From Methylobacterium platani (GTDB lineage Bacteria > Pseudomonadota > Alphaproteobacteria > Rhizobiales > Beijerinckiaceae), in NCBI RefSeq assembly GCF_001653715.1, contig NZ_LWHQ01000064.1, positions 1-64,000 on the forward strand: a stretch of DNA of 64,000 bases, read 5' to 3'. Shown here piece after piece: positions 43,325 to 55,800 of this stretch (the first letter of the stretch is position 1; each line of letters begins with the position of its first letter). The position numbers and the translations under genes are program-made. The notes beneath the pieces are model-generated. The model was not told where the DNA came from and ran no database searches. It saw only the letters and a program-made list of their open reading frames with translations.

Positions 43325-43771
43325 ATGACAAATCGAAACTCATGGAAAGAAGAGTTGTCTTCTTGGTATGAGAGTCATTCAAGGGTAAGCGATAGTCAAA
43401 ATACTATCGAGAGTCCAGCATCGCTCCCGCGCGCAAGGCTGACAAATTTAATAGAATGCTGTAGACTAGCGAGATCGGACGAAGAAATTTGGGGAAAATT
43501 TGAGGCACTAAATAATAAATTGAAAAGTGGATCTTTAACACCAAAAGAGTATTCAGAAGGAGATTTCGATGAAAATTACGAGGCAAGTGTTTTGATGAGT
43601 GAATTTGTACGCTGGTTCAGAATAAAAAATAATATAAAAGAAGTGCGAGCTCCGTACTCTACATGTTATTTAGTTCTAAAAAACATGGCACAGCAAGGAG
43701 GTAAAATGGAGGCGAATGATATAAAAGCCTCATTTCTAGAGATGAGCAACATGGTTGTTGATGATACCTGA
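43325..43771 (+). CDS. Unrecognised AT-rich small protein, candidate immunity factor
   Basis: A 148-residue soluble protein, rich in Ser, Glu, Lys and Asn, with no signal peptide or membrane segment. I do not recognise a family. Visible features are a helix-rich character and segments such as LTNLIECCRLARSDEEIWGK and SEFVRWFRIKNNIKEVRAPY. It occupies exactly the place of the Imm11-like gene of the first unit: after hlyC and 47 bp before the RTX gene. By analogy it could neutralise the PIN-like domain of the giant toxin. That function rests on position alone. Confidence 0.72.
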   Translation: MTNRNSWKEELSSWYESHSRVSDSQNTIESPASLPRARLTNLIECCRLARSDEEIWGKFEALNNKLKSGSLTPKEYSEGDFDENYEASVLMSEFVRWFRIKNNIKEVRAPYSTCYLVLKNMAQQGGKMEANDIKASFLEMSNMVVDDT

Positions 43772-43818
43772 TGCTAATGATAATATAAACACTTTCGCTT
43801 TGCGATAGGGGTGTCCCT

Positions 43819-46800
43819 GTGAGTGTTGTAAATCTTTTAGACACTGGCGCTGCTTACACACTCGCAAGCATGGGTGGGTTAGACGCTCTAACCGCCGGAG
43901 GGCGGAAAGTTCTTATTACTCAGGATATTTATGACGAGATAATGCGCAGTTTAGACTTTGGGCCAAAATTCCAACAATGGTATAATAATAATTTGGGAAG
44001 CATTATTCAGATTGACGATCCAATCACCGAAGCCGATAAGAAAAAATACAATCCAACAAATAAATCAAAGCAAGAAGGTGACATTTCTATAAAAAAATTC
44101 TTAGAAAAGAATCGCGCGAATGGGGTACTATATGAAATTATAACAGAAGACAAAGATTTGCATGCTTATCGCGGAGTGGGTAATTTTCGAGTTCATCAAT
44201 CGACGCCCGGATTTATCGGAGAAGTAATTTTAGACAAGCGAGTTTCCGTCGAGCAAGCGGTCGCATTGTCAGATAAAATGAAAAAAACTTCGAGGTTGTC
44301 GAATATTACTCGGGATCATCAATTTAGCTTCGACGAAGTTGATATAAGGGCATATTATGGCTCAGATACTATAAAGAGTGGAGGTTTTTCCAGCGCGGCC
44401 AAGGCGGGATTCAAGGTAACAGCTATAGTTGCGATTGTCGAGATACTTCGTCAGGTTGGTATTGTTGGTGATGTGCTTAGCTTTGGGGTAACCGTTGCGC
44501 AAGCGGCAGAGCTTCGATCGAAGAACGATGTTCAGAGTGCTAATCGGCTATGGGCGTCGTACATCTTCGAAACTGCTGGTGGACTTACAGGCGGCGCGCT
44601 TGGGGCGTTTTTCGCGACAGCCATCCTCAAGGGATATGGGGGTCTGTGGGGGCCGATAATCGGGGCTGTTGCTGGAGGCGTAGGAGCATCATACGCTGGC
44701 GCTGAGCTTGGAGGCTATCTATACGATCTCAATAACAAGATTTTCGACTCATATATAAACCCTATTTACGATCAGCTCTCTGAATTGAATCCGTTTGATG
44801 ACGGTGAAACTTCGGATGACTACGTTAAAAAGATAGCGGCAAGCTTTGGATTCGACTTCGAGACTGGTACCGGAGGCAGTGGTGACGATTGGTTGCTCGC
44901 TACAAAGTGGTCGCATCTAAATGGATCTGGCGGTAATGATATATTAATTGGTTGGGATCCCAAATTTGTCAATGCGGGATCTCCCGTTGACCCCGCAAAT
45001 AAAGAAAGTCCGGTCGCGCCAAAAGACCTGTCGATGGTCATTGATGGTGGGTCCGGTAAAGATTTGGTTGTCACAATTGGCGGTAAGCGCGCAACAACGG
45101 CAGGTGGAATCGGCAGGGACTGGATCTACAACCGTTCATACGGCGGCGAGATATATGGCGACACCATCGATCGCCTCGATCCGGCCACCGGCAAAACCAT
45201 CGAGGACAATGCCGCCAACAGCGACGACATCTGGTACTCGCCCAATACTGTCGTCAAGGACGCCCAGCACCACGACTTCCTCAAGTTCTACGGCCTCACC
45301 CTCACCGGCGGCAACGCCGAAGGCGGCGTCCTCGGGCTCGCCTTGAACGGCAGCCTCGGCGGCGCCATGGGGCTTGCTAACCTCTACGCCTCCCTCGACG
45401 AGAACGGGAAGTACGATCCCGCCCGCTCGATCTACTTCGATCATCTCCTTCCCTGGATGACATACATGTTCCGCCCCAACGCCAGGGGCGGTCTCGACAT
45501 GTATATCACCAATTCCTTCGATCAGGTCTTCAATGCCGTGTTCGGCGGATCGCCGAGCGAGGCCTACAAGGCGCAGCAGGAGCTCGACAAGCAGGGCATC
45601 CTCAAGGGATGGATGAAGGTTGAGAACTTCGACCTCGTCGGAAGCTACCTCGGCGGTCTCCAGAACGGGCTCGACCGCCAGGGCACCTTCAACATGGTGT
45701 TCAAGGCCGCCAACCCGATCGGCGACCTCCTCGCCCTCATGGCGCCCCTCCTCGGCGGTGCCATCGGCTATGGTCTCGCCGCCAAGTATGGCGGCCTCGC
45801 CCTCGTCGAGCAGGCCCTCACCCTCTCGGCCGCGGTTGCCCGCTCCGCCAAGGGAACCGCCTGGTCCTCCGAGATCGATCCCCTCGTCATCGACCTCGAC
45901 GGCGACGGCATCGAGACCACCGAACTCGCCACCTCCGGCGTCTATTTCGACCTCGACCAGGACCTCTTCGCCGAGCGCACCGGATGGATCGGCGCCGATG
46001 ACGGCTTCCTGGTCCGCGACCGCAACAACAACGGTCGCATCGACGACATCGCCGAGATGTTCGGCGGCGTCGGGCGCTCGGGCTTCGCCGACCTCTCGGC
46101 GCTCGATTCCGACGGCGACGGCCGCATCACCAGGGCCGACCTGCTCTGGTCCACCCTCCAGGTCTGGCGCGACCGCGACGGCGACGGCGAGACCGATGCC
46201 GGCGAACTCCTCTCGCTGGAGGCCCTCGGCATCACCGAGATCGGCCTGGCGACGCAAGGTCTCGACGTCGCCACCCCGCAGGGCACCCGCCTGACCGCCG
46301 CAGGCCAGGTCACCTTCACGGATGGCCGCACCCGCCGCATCTTCGACGCGGTGCTGCCGGCCAACGACACCGACACCCGCTATGCCGGCGAGGCCGGCCG
46401 CGCCGCCTGGCAGGGCAGCGCCCGCCTCGATCTCAAGGGCTTCGGCCGCGTCACCGACCTCGCGGTCGCCACCGCCAACGACATCGCGCTCGGACAGCGC
46501 GCCGCCGCCACCGCCGCCGCGATGACGGTGCCGCGGATGCGCGACCTCGTCGCAAAGGTCGGCGACCTGCTCGGCGCCTGGGGGGCGAGCCAGGAACAGA
46601 CCCGCGAGCTCACCCCGGTGCTCACCGGCGTTGATGCCGCCGGTGCGCCGGTGCTGCTCGACCGCGGCGTCTACGTCGAGGATGCGGCGGGCGGGTACTG
46701 GACGCTCGCGTCCGGCACGCCCCTGCGCGACGCCGCCGGCGCGGCGATCGCCCGCGCCACCCTGGAGGACGTGCTGGCGCAAGGCGCCGGCTGGCGCCTG

Positions 46801-49800
46801 GAGCAGACCTGGTCGCCCTCGGAGCGCGCCGCGGCGCTCGGCCACCGCGAGGCGGCGCCCTACCTGATGCGGGTGGTCGACGGGCGCGCGGTGATCCTCG
46901 ATCACGGCGTGCGCCGGTCCGACGGCTCCTGGAGCCTCGCCTCCGACCCCGGCACCCGCTACGCCAGCGCCGAGGCGATCCTGGCGCTCGGCCATCCGGC
47001 GGGCACGGAGTGGCGGCGCGAGGCCTTGGGCTTCAACCCGCTCGCGGCCCTGCCGGTCGACCGGATCGGGGTGCGGTTCACCGACGGGATCGCGGTCGAC
47101 TACACCGTGCAGGTGACCGACCGCGACGGGAGCTTCCACGTCTGGGCGCGCAACCTCGACCGGGCGCTGCAGCTCGAGTGGAAGACCGGCGACAGCCGCG
47201 AGTTCTCCTTACGCAACTACGCGATCGACTTCGACCACCTCGACGAGGTCGGCTCGACGGATTCCTCGACCTACCGGGTCGAGATGCTGACGCCGGCGCA
47301 GTTCCACTTCGCGACCTCGCTGGCGGGGATCGACTTCCGGCCCGAGATGCTGACGGCGCGGCTCGATGCCGCCACCGGTCACCTCGCCTACGCGGTCGGC
47401 CCGACGGGGCGGGCCAACCTGTCGGCGGACCCGGCGGCTTACGTCTCGGGCATCGACGCGATGATCGCGCTCCTGCAGCCGGTGATGGAGCAGTACGTCG
47501 CGACCTCGCGCCGCTACGCCATGCGCCTCGCGATGCAGGGCGGCCTCAAGGACGTGTTCGCCGGCATCGCCTACGACGTCGCCACCGACAGCTACCGGCC
47601 GACCACGAACCGCGAGCTCGCGCCGCTGTTCGAGGCGATCTTCCGCCGCGCCCCGGCGAGCAACCGCGACGACGCGGTCCTCGACTACCTGACCGACTGG
47701 CACGGCGTGCTGTCGCAGGTCTATCCGGATTACCGGCCCTCGGGCGAGGGCAACCTCGTCGGCAGCACGCTCGCCGTCGACCAGCCCTTCGTGCTGCAGA
47801 TGCTGCTGCCGGCCTTCGAGACGATCGGGGTCGACCTCGACATAAGCGGCGTCGCCCACGCGCTCGGCATCAGCGAGGAGCGCCTCGTCACCCACGCGGC
47901 CGAGGCGACCGAGGTCGCCGGCACCGGCGGCATCGACTATTTCTACCTGACGAAGGGCGACCAGACCCTGCGCGGCGGCCGCGGGGCGGACGTCTATTTC
48001 GTCGGGCGGGAATCCGGCAACGACGTCATCGACGACACCGACCACGGCGAGGCCGACCAGCTGCGCTTCACCGACGTCCTGTCGGGCGAGATCGCAGCGG
48101 TGCGCGACGGGCAGGACCTGGTCTTGCGCGCCCAAAAACACAACTTATCGTTGCGTTTGACCAATCAATTCCTCGGCGAGTTGAACGGCGTGCTGCCCGG
48201 CGGCGGCCGCGGGGAGTCCGGCGTCGCCTCGATCGTGTTCGCCGACGGGGTTGTCTGGGACCGCTTCCGGATGTCGATGGAGGTGGTCGACAAGGCCCGC
48301 GCGGCGGGCCTCTACAACGACGCGCTGATCGGCTCGGGCTCGGCCGACGTGCTGTGGGGCGGGCGCGGCAACGACTACCTGTCGGGCGGCGCGGGCGGCG
48401 ACATCTACGTCTTCGAGCGCGGCGACGGCCAGGACGTCATCGACGACCAGGGCGCGTTCTCGTTCGGCATCGTCAAGGCCGGCATCGACGTCCTGACCTT
48501 CAAGGGCGGCATCACCGCGGACAACCTCCGGCTGATCCGCGACGGCGAGAGCCAGAACCTCAGGATCGTGATCCTCGACGCCGAGGGGCGCGAGACCGGC
48601 GACACGCTGGAGATCATCGGCCAGTTCGGCGGCATGCGCACCGGCGTCGGCATCTTCGCCCAGGTGCTCGAGAGCAGCGACGGGCTCGATTACGTCGCCC
48701 CCAATCTGATCGAACGCTTCCTGTTCGACGACGGCACCAGCCTCGATTTCGGGCAGATCGCCGAGAAGGTCTTGAAGACCGCCAAGACCGCGGGCGACGA
48801 CGCGATCTTCGGCATGCTGAACTCGAACACCCTCGACGGCGGCGCCGGCGACGACTTCCTGTCCGGTCGCCAGGGCGACGACACCTACGTGTTCGGCCGC
48901 GGCTACGGCCGCGACGTGATCCTCGACAACGGGCTGAACGGCCTGTTCGACCCGCCCGCCCACGACCGGCTCACCTTCGTCGACGAGATCCGCTGGACCG
49001 ACCTCGACTTCCTGCGCGACGGACCGAGCGACACCTTGCGCCTGCGCGTCAAGGGCACGACCGACGAGGTGGTGCTGCAGGACTTCCTCGATACGGTCCC
49101 GATCTTCGGCTTCCTCAACCTCATCGAGGACATCGTCTTCGGCGACGGCACCGCCTGGAGCGGACTCAAGCTCGCCCAGCACTTCATCGACGTGGCGCGC
49201 ACGCCCGGCGACGACACGATCTACGGCTACGACGCGCTCTCGGACGCGCTCGACGGCGGCGCCGGCGACGACCGGCTGATCGGCTTTGCCGGCAACGACG
49301 CCTACCGGGTCGCGGCCGGGGAGGGGAACGACACGATCCTCGATTCCGCGGGCGACGACCGGGTCGTGTTCGAGGGCCTGGCCTCCGGCGACGTCACGTT
49401 CTCGCGCACCGCCCTCGACCTCGTCGTCACCGTGCGGGCGACCGGCCAGCGCTTCGTCCTCGAGAACCAGTACGTCCGCGACGGGCAGCAGGCCTTCGCG
49501 GTCGAGGCGCTGGTCTTCTCCGACCGCACCGTGTCGTTCACCGACGTCAACCCGGAGGACATCGACCTCGTCGGCACCGCCGGCGCCGACGCGATCGCCG
49601 GCTCGGACTTCGCCGAGACCCTCGACGGGCGCGCCGGCAACGACACCCTCGCCGGCGGCGACGGCGGCGACACCTACCTGTTCGACGCCGGCTACGGCGA
49701 GGACGTGATCGTCGACCGCCGGGCGCGGGCCGGCTGGACCGACCGGCGCGGCGTGCGCGTGCCGGTCGACGACGTGGTGCAGTTCGGCGGCGGCATCACC

Positions 49801-52800
49801 CGCGACGCGGTCGTCTTCACCAAGGACGGCCAGGACCTGCTGACCTCGCTCAAGGGCCGTCCCGACACCCTGCGCATCCGTGCGCAGTTCCGCGACGCGG
49901 AGGACGGCGTCGAGCTGTTCCGGTTCTTCGACGGCACGACGCTGCGGATCTCCGACGTCGAGGACCTCTTGCAGATCGCCGGCGGCAACCGCGGCGACAA
50001 CCTGATCGAGGGCTTGGCCGACCAGGAGACCGTGCTCGACGGCCGCCAGGGCGACGACACCCTGGTCGGCGGCGACCGGGCCGACACCTACGCCTTCTCG
50101 GCCGGCTACGGCTTCGACCGCATCCTCGAGCGGCCCGACCGCGCCGGCATCGTCGACCGGGTGGTGTTCGGCGCCTCGGTGCGCCAGGAGGACCTGCGGG
50201 TCACCCGCAGCGGCGACGACCTCGTTCTCGACCTCGGCAGCGGCCTCGACGTCCTCACCATCGTGGACGGCCTGTCGACGCGCCGGGTCGAGCGGTTCGA
50301 GTTCGCCGACGGGCGCGTGCTGTCGATCGAGGCGATCGTCGACCGGATGCTCACCGGCACGGCCGGCGACGATCACCTGATCGGCTTCGATACCCGCGAC
50401 GACACCCTGTCGGGCGGGGCCGGATCGGACGCCCTCGAGGGCGGGCGGGGCGACGACACCTACCGCTTCGGCCTCGGCGACGGCCGCGACAGCATCCTGG
50501 ATACCGGCGGCGTCGACCGGGTGGTGTTCGGGCCCGGCATCACCCGCGAGGTCGTGCGCTTCCGCGCGGTCGGCGAGGATCTCGTGGTCGCCCTCGGCGA
50601 CGGCGACGGCGACGGCGACGCGGCCGACCGGCTCGTCGTGCTCTCGGGCCTGCGCGCCCGGCCGGTCGAGAGCTTCGTCTTCGCCGACGGCTCCGCCCTG
50701 TCGATCGAGGCGGTGCGCGGCCTGATCCGCGAGCGATCGCCGAACGGCGGCCAGGACCTCGTCGACCTGCGCGATCTCCCGGCCGGCAGCACGTTCCGGC
50801 CCGGCGCCGGGCACGACCGGCTGATCCTGGCCGAGGGCGCGCGGGTCGTCGTCGGCGCCGGCGAGGGGATCGACAGCGTCGAGATGCCCGACGGCGTGAC
50901 CAGCGCCACGGTGGTGCTGGAGGCCTACGCCTCCGCCGAGGCCTCGGTGCGCCGGGCCGCCATCGGCTCGACCGATCTCGTGGTCGCGTTCGCCTCCGGG
51001 GCCCAGCTCGTCGTCCGGGCGGGGCTCGGCTCCGGCCGCCTGCCCGCGCTCGCCTTCGCCGACGGCGTGGTCTGGGACGAGGCCGCCCTGGTGCGGGCGG
51101 CGATCGCCGGCCAGGCCGGCACCGGCCACGACGTCGTCGTCGGCAGCGGCCGCGCCGACACCCTGGCGGGCGGCACCGGCGACGACTCCCTGAGCGGCGG
51201 CGGCGGCGACGATACCTACGCCTTCGCCCGCGGCGACGGACGCGACGTCATCGACGATTCCGCCGGCCGCGACGCGCTCGCGATCACGGGCTACCGGCCC
51301 GACGAGATGCGCGTCCGGCAGGTCGATCCGTCCCGCACCGAGCTGGTGCTCTCCTTCGTCGGCACGACCGACGAGATCGTGCTGCGCTACGATTCCGGCT
51401 GGAGCGGGATCGACACCGTCCGGTTCGGCGACGGCACCGTGCTGACGCTGGAGCGGCTGCGCGAGATGGTCACGGCGAGCGGCACCCCGCAGGACGACCG
51501 CCTGAGCGGGGCCGCGGGCGGCGAGACCTTCGCGGCCGGGCCCGGCGACGACGTGATCCGCGGCGGCGGCGGCGACGACGTGTACCGCTTCGCCCGCGGC
51601 GACGGCCAGGACCGGATCGAGAGCGGCGGCAGCGCCGACGGCCGGGGCACCCTGCTGTTCGGTCCCGGCATCGCGCTCGAGGACGTCGTCGCGACCCGCG
51701 ACCGCGACGGCAACCTCGTGCTGTCGCTGCGCGGCAGCGACGACCGCGTCACCCTGGTCGACCCCGAGGGCGACCCTGACCCGGTCGTCGCCGCGATCGC
51801 CTTCGCGGACGGGCGGCGGATCGGCTACCGGGCGCTCTCGGCCTCGGTCGCGCCGAGCGACCGCGACGACCGCATCACGGTGCCGGCCGACCTCGCCGCG
51901 CCCGGGATCGGCTCCGAGATCCACGGCGGCGCCGGCAACGACCGGCTCGAGGGGGGGCGCGGGGCCGACATCCTCGTCGGCGGGCGCGGCGACGACCGGC
52001 TCGAGGGCGGCGACGGCGCCGACACCTACGTCTTCGGCCGCGGCGACGGCCAGGACACGATCGCGGACATCGAGACCGTGGACGGCGCCGGCCTCGACCG
52101 GGTGCGCTTCGCGGCCGGCATCCAGCCCGGCGACGTGCGGTTCCTCTCGGTCGGGCCGCAGGACCTCGTCATCGGCCTGTCCGGCAGCGACGACCGCCTG
52201 ACGGTGCGGGACATGTTCCGGGCCGGCGGCGCGGGCGATCGCGGCGTCGAGCTCTTCGCCTTCGCCGACGGGACGGTGTGGGACTTCGCCGAGATCCTGG
52301 CGCGGGCGGCGGCCTCGACCGGGGCGGGGGCCGACACGGTCGATCTCGGTGCGCAGTCGGACGTCGCCGTCACCCTCGACGGCGGGGCCGGCGACGACCT
52401 CCTGGCCGGCGGGCGCGGGAGCACGACCTACGTCTTCGGCCGCGGCTACGGCCGCGACACGATCGTCGAAGGGGTCGACTGGGCGGGATCGACCGACACC
52501 CTGCGGCTCGGCCCCGGCATCGCGCCCGCCGACGTCGTGGTGGTGCAGAGCGGCGACGACCTCGTCCTGCGGCTCGTCGGCGGCGACGACAGCCTGACCC
52601 TGCGCGGGCAGGCGACGGCGAGCGCGGCCCCGATCGACCGCGTGCGCTTCAGCGACGGGACCCAGTGGTCGGCCGCGATGCTGGCCGGACGCGCCCTGTC
52701 GCCCGCGGCCGCCGGGCGCGCCCTCGCGCCGGGGGGGAGCGCGGACCCGTTCGGCGATCCCGCCTTCGCCGGCGCCGCGGCCGGGCCGGGCGGCGGGACC

Positions 52801-55800
52801 GCCCTCGCGGCCTCGACGATCGGCCTCGCGCGCACGCCGATCCGGCGGCTGCCGGTCGGCGGCCTCGCCACGGTGGGATCGGCCTCCTCCCTCGGCGGCG
52901 GCGCCTACCAGCTCACCCCCGACCGGGGATGGCAGACCGGGGCGGTCTGGGGCAATGTCGACCTGGAAAACAGCATCGTCTGGACGGCGCGGCTGTATTT
53001 CGGCGGCGCCGAGGGCGGCGGCGACGGGGTCTCCTTCGCGGTTCAGAACTCGGGTCCGGCCGCGATCACCCCGGCGATCGCCAATATGGGCGCCCTGATC
53101 CCCGGCTCGTTCGGCATCCTGTTCGACACCTACGGCCAGTCGACCGATTTCAGCCGCTTCGTCGTCGACGGCGAGGACGGCAACGCCAGCCGCGAGCCGC
53201 GCCGCGACTACGACCAGCTCGAGAACGGCGCTTGGCACGACGTCGTCATCACCTGGAACGCGACGACGAAGACCTTCGCCTACATGGTCGACGGGGTGCC
53301 GGCCGGCAGCAGGACCTACGATCCCGTCGCCGCGCTGTTCAAGGGCCAGAGCACGGTCTGGTACGGCTTCGGCGGTGCGACCGGGGGCGCGACCAACGAC
53401 CAGCGCGTCGAGATCGTCTCGGTCGCGATCGTCGAGGATGCCGGCGCCGATCCGGCGACGGTCGGCACGATCGCGCAGATCGGCTCCGGCCTGTTCTCCC
53501 GCGAGCTCGCGGGCGCGGCGGCGCGCAACACCTACGACGTGTTCGTGCCCGTCGCGCGCTGGGGCGAGGGCGTCGACACCGTCACCAATTTCCGCGCCGG
53601 CGATGCCGGCGACGCCCTCAACGTCGCCGTCGCCACGGGCCTGGCCGGACGGATCGTCGTGCGCGCGAGCGGCGCCGACACGCTCGTCTACTTCGTCGAG
53701 GACGGCGTGCGGCGCTTCGCCGACGCGCGCCTGCTCCTGCGCCTCGCCAACGTGGCGGCGGGCGACCTGACGGCCGTCAACTTCGCCGGGGCCAGGTTCA
53801 CCCTCGCCACCGACCGCGTCGTCGACGGGACCGAGGCCGCCGACACGCTCCAGGGCGGCTTCGGCAATGACACGCTCCTCGGCCATGCCGGCGCCGACCG
53901 CATCGTCGCCGGGTCCGGCAACGACGTCCTGCGCGGCGGCGGCGGCGACGACGTCTACGTGTTCGAGCGCGGCGACGGCGACGACACGATCACCGACCGG
54001 CGCGACGATTACGACTTCTATACCGGCGGCACCGACGCGATCGCGTTCGGCGCCGGCATCGCGCTCTCCGACCTGCGCCTCTCGGTCTCGGGCAACGACC
54101 TCGTCATTGCGGTCGCGGGGGGCGACGACCGGATCCGGATCGTCAACGGCTTCCGGCGCGAGAACTACCGCATCGAGTCCCTGCGCTTCGCCGACGGCTC
54201 GGTGACGACCTACGACGCGCTGATGCGGATGCTGTCGACCGGCGGAGCCGGCGACGACGGCCTCGTCGACGATTCGGGCAACGGGCTCCTCGCCGGCGGG
54301 GCCGGCGACGACACGCTGTCGGGCTATTTCGGCGACGACACCCTGACCGGCGGGCGGGGCAACGACGTCCTGCGCGGCGGCGGCGGCGACGACGTCTACG
54401 TGTTTTCCCGCGGCGACGGCGACGACACGGTCACCGACGCGCGCGACGACTACGACTTCTATACCGGCGGCACCGACGCGATCGCGTTCGGCGCCGGCAT
54501 CGGCTGGGACGACCTCGCGTTCACGGCCGCCGGCAACGACCTCGTCATCGCGGGGGGCGACGACCGGATCCGGATCGTCAACGGCTTCCGGCGCGAGAAT
54601 TACCGCGTCGAGGCGCTGCGCTTCGCCGACGGCACGACGGCCTCCTACGAGGCGATCCTCGATGTCCTGTCGACCGGGGGCGCGGGCGACGACGTCCTCG
54701 TCGACGATGCCCGCGCGGGCGGCTTGCGGGGCGGGGCCGGCGACGACACGCTGTCGGGCTATTTCGGCGACGACACCCTGACCGGCGGGCGGGGCAACGA
54801 CGTCCTGCGCGGCGGCGGCGGCGACGACGTCTACGTGTTTTCCCGCGGCGACGGCGACGACACGGTCACCGATGCGCGCGACGACTACGACTTCTATACC
54901 GGCGGCACCGACGCGATCGCGTTCGGCGCCGGCATCGGCTGGGACGACCTCGCGTTCACGGCCGCCGGCAACGACCTCGTGATCCGCGTCGCCGGGACCG
55001 AGGACCGGCTTCGCATCGTCGAGGGCCTCGGCAACGTCAATTACCGCGTCGAGGCGCTGCGCTTCGCCGACGGCTCGGCGAAGACCCTCGCCGACATCCA
55101 GGCGCGAATCGCCGCCGCCGAGACCGGCGGCCTGTTCGTCCGCGGGCTCGCCGGGAGCGGCGGCATGGCGGGCGGCGCCGGCGCCGACCGGCTCGACGCC
55201 TCGGGCTTCTCGGCCGGCCTCACCCTCGACGGACGCGGCGGATCCGACACCCTCACCGGCAGCCGCTTCGCCGACGTGCTGATCGGCGGCGCCGGCAACG
55301 ATCTCCTGACGGGTGGGACGGGCGCCGACATCTACCGGTTCTCAGCCGGCTTCGGGCAGGACACGATCGAGGAATGGGCCTCGTCGGGGGCCGACACCGT
55401 CATCGAGCTCGACGCCTCGTTCTCGCCCGACGACCTCGTCATCGCATCGACGTCCTGGAACTGGGGCGGGCCGGCCGATTACGGCCCGGCACGCCTGCGC
55501 TTCGCCGGGACCGAGGACCGCATCGAGATCCGCGACTTCGACGCGATCGCCGAGATCCGCTTCGCCGACGGGACCGTGCTGACGCGCCCGCAGATGATCG
55601 AGCGGTTGGTCGGCTACGGGAGCAACGAGCGGGTCCTCACCGCCGCCGACTTCCCGACCGCCGACCGGCTCGTGGGCACGGCGCGGGACGACGGGCTCGA
55701 CGGCGGCGGGGCCGACGACACCCTCGAGGGCGGCGCCGGCAACGACACCCTCGAGGGCGGCGACGGCGACGACGTGCTGAGCGGCGGCAGCGGCAACGAT

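Noticed and set aside
47010..51779. A 1589-residue plus-strand frame overlapping the giant gene
   Set aside because: It is the alternative frame of the RTX coding sequence, full of Arg/Pro runs. No domain is visible.
48145..53886. A 1913-residue minus-strand open frame opposite the giant RTX gene
   Set aside because: It is an antisense shadow: GGxGxD repeats with strong codon periodicity in very GC-rich DNA leave the opposite strand free of stops. The product is rich in Ala/Gly/Arg/Val repeats with no family features.
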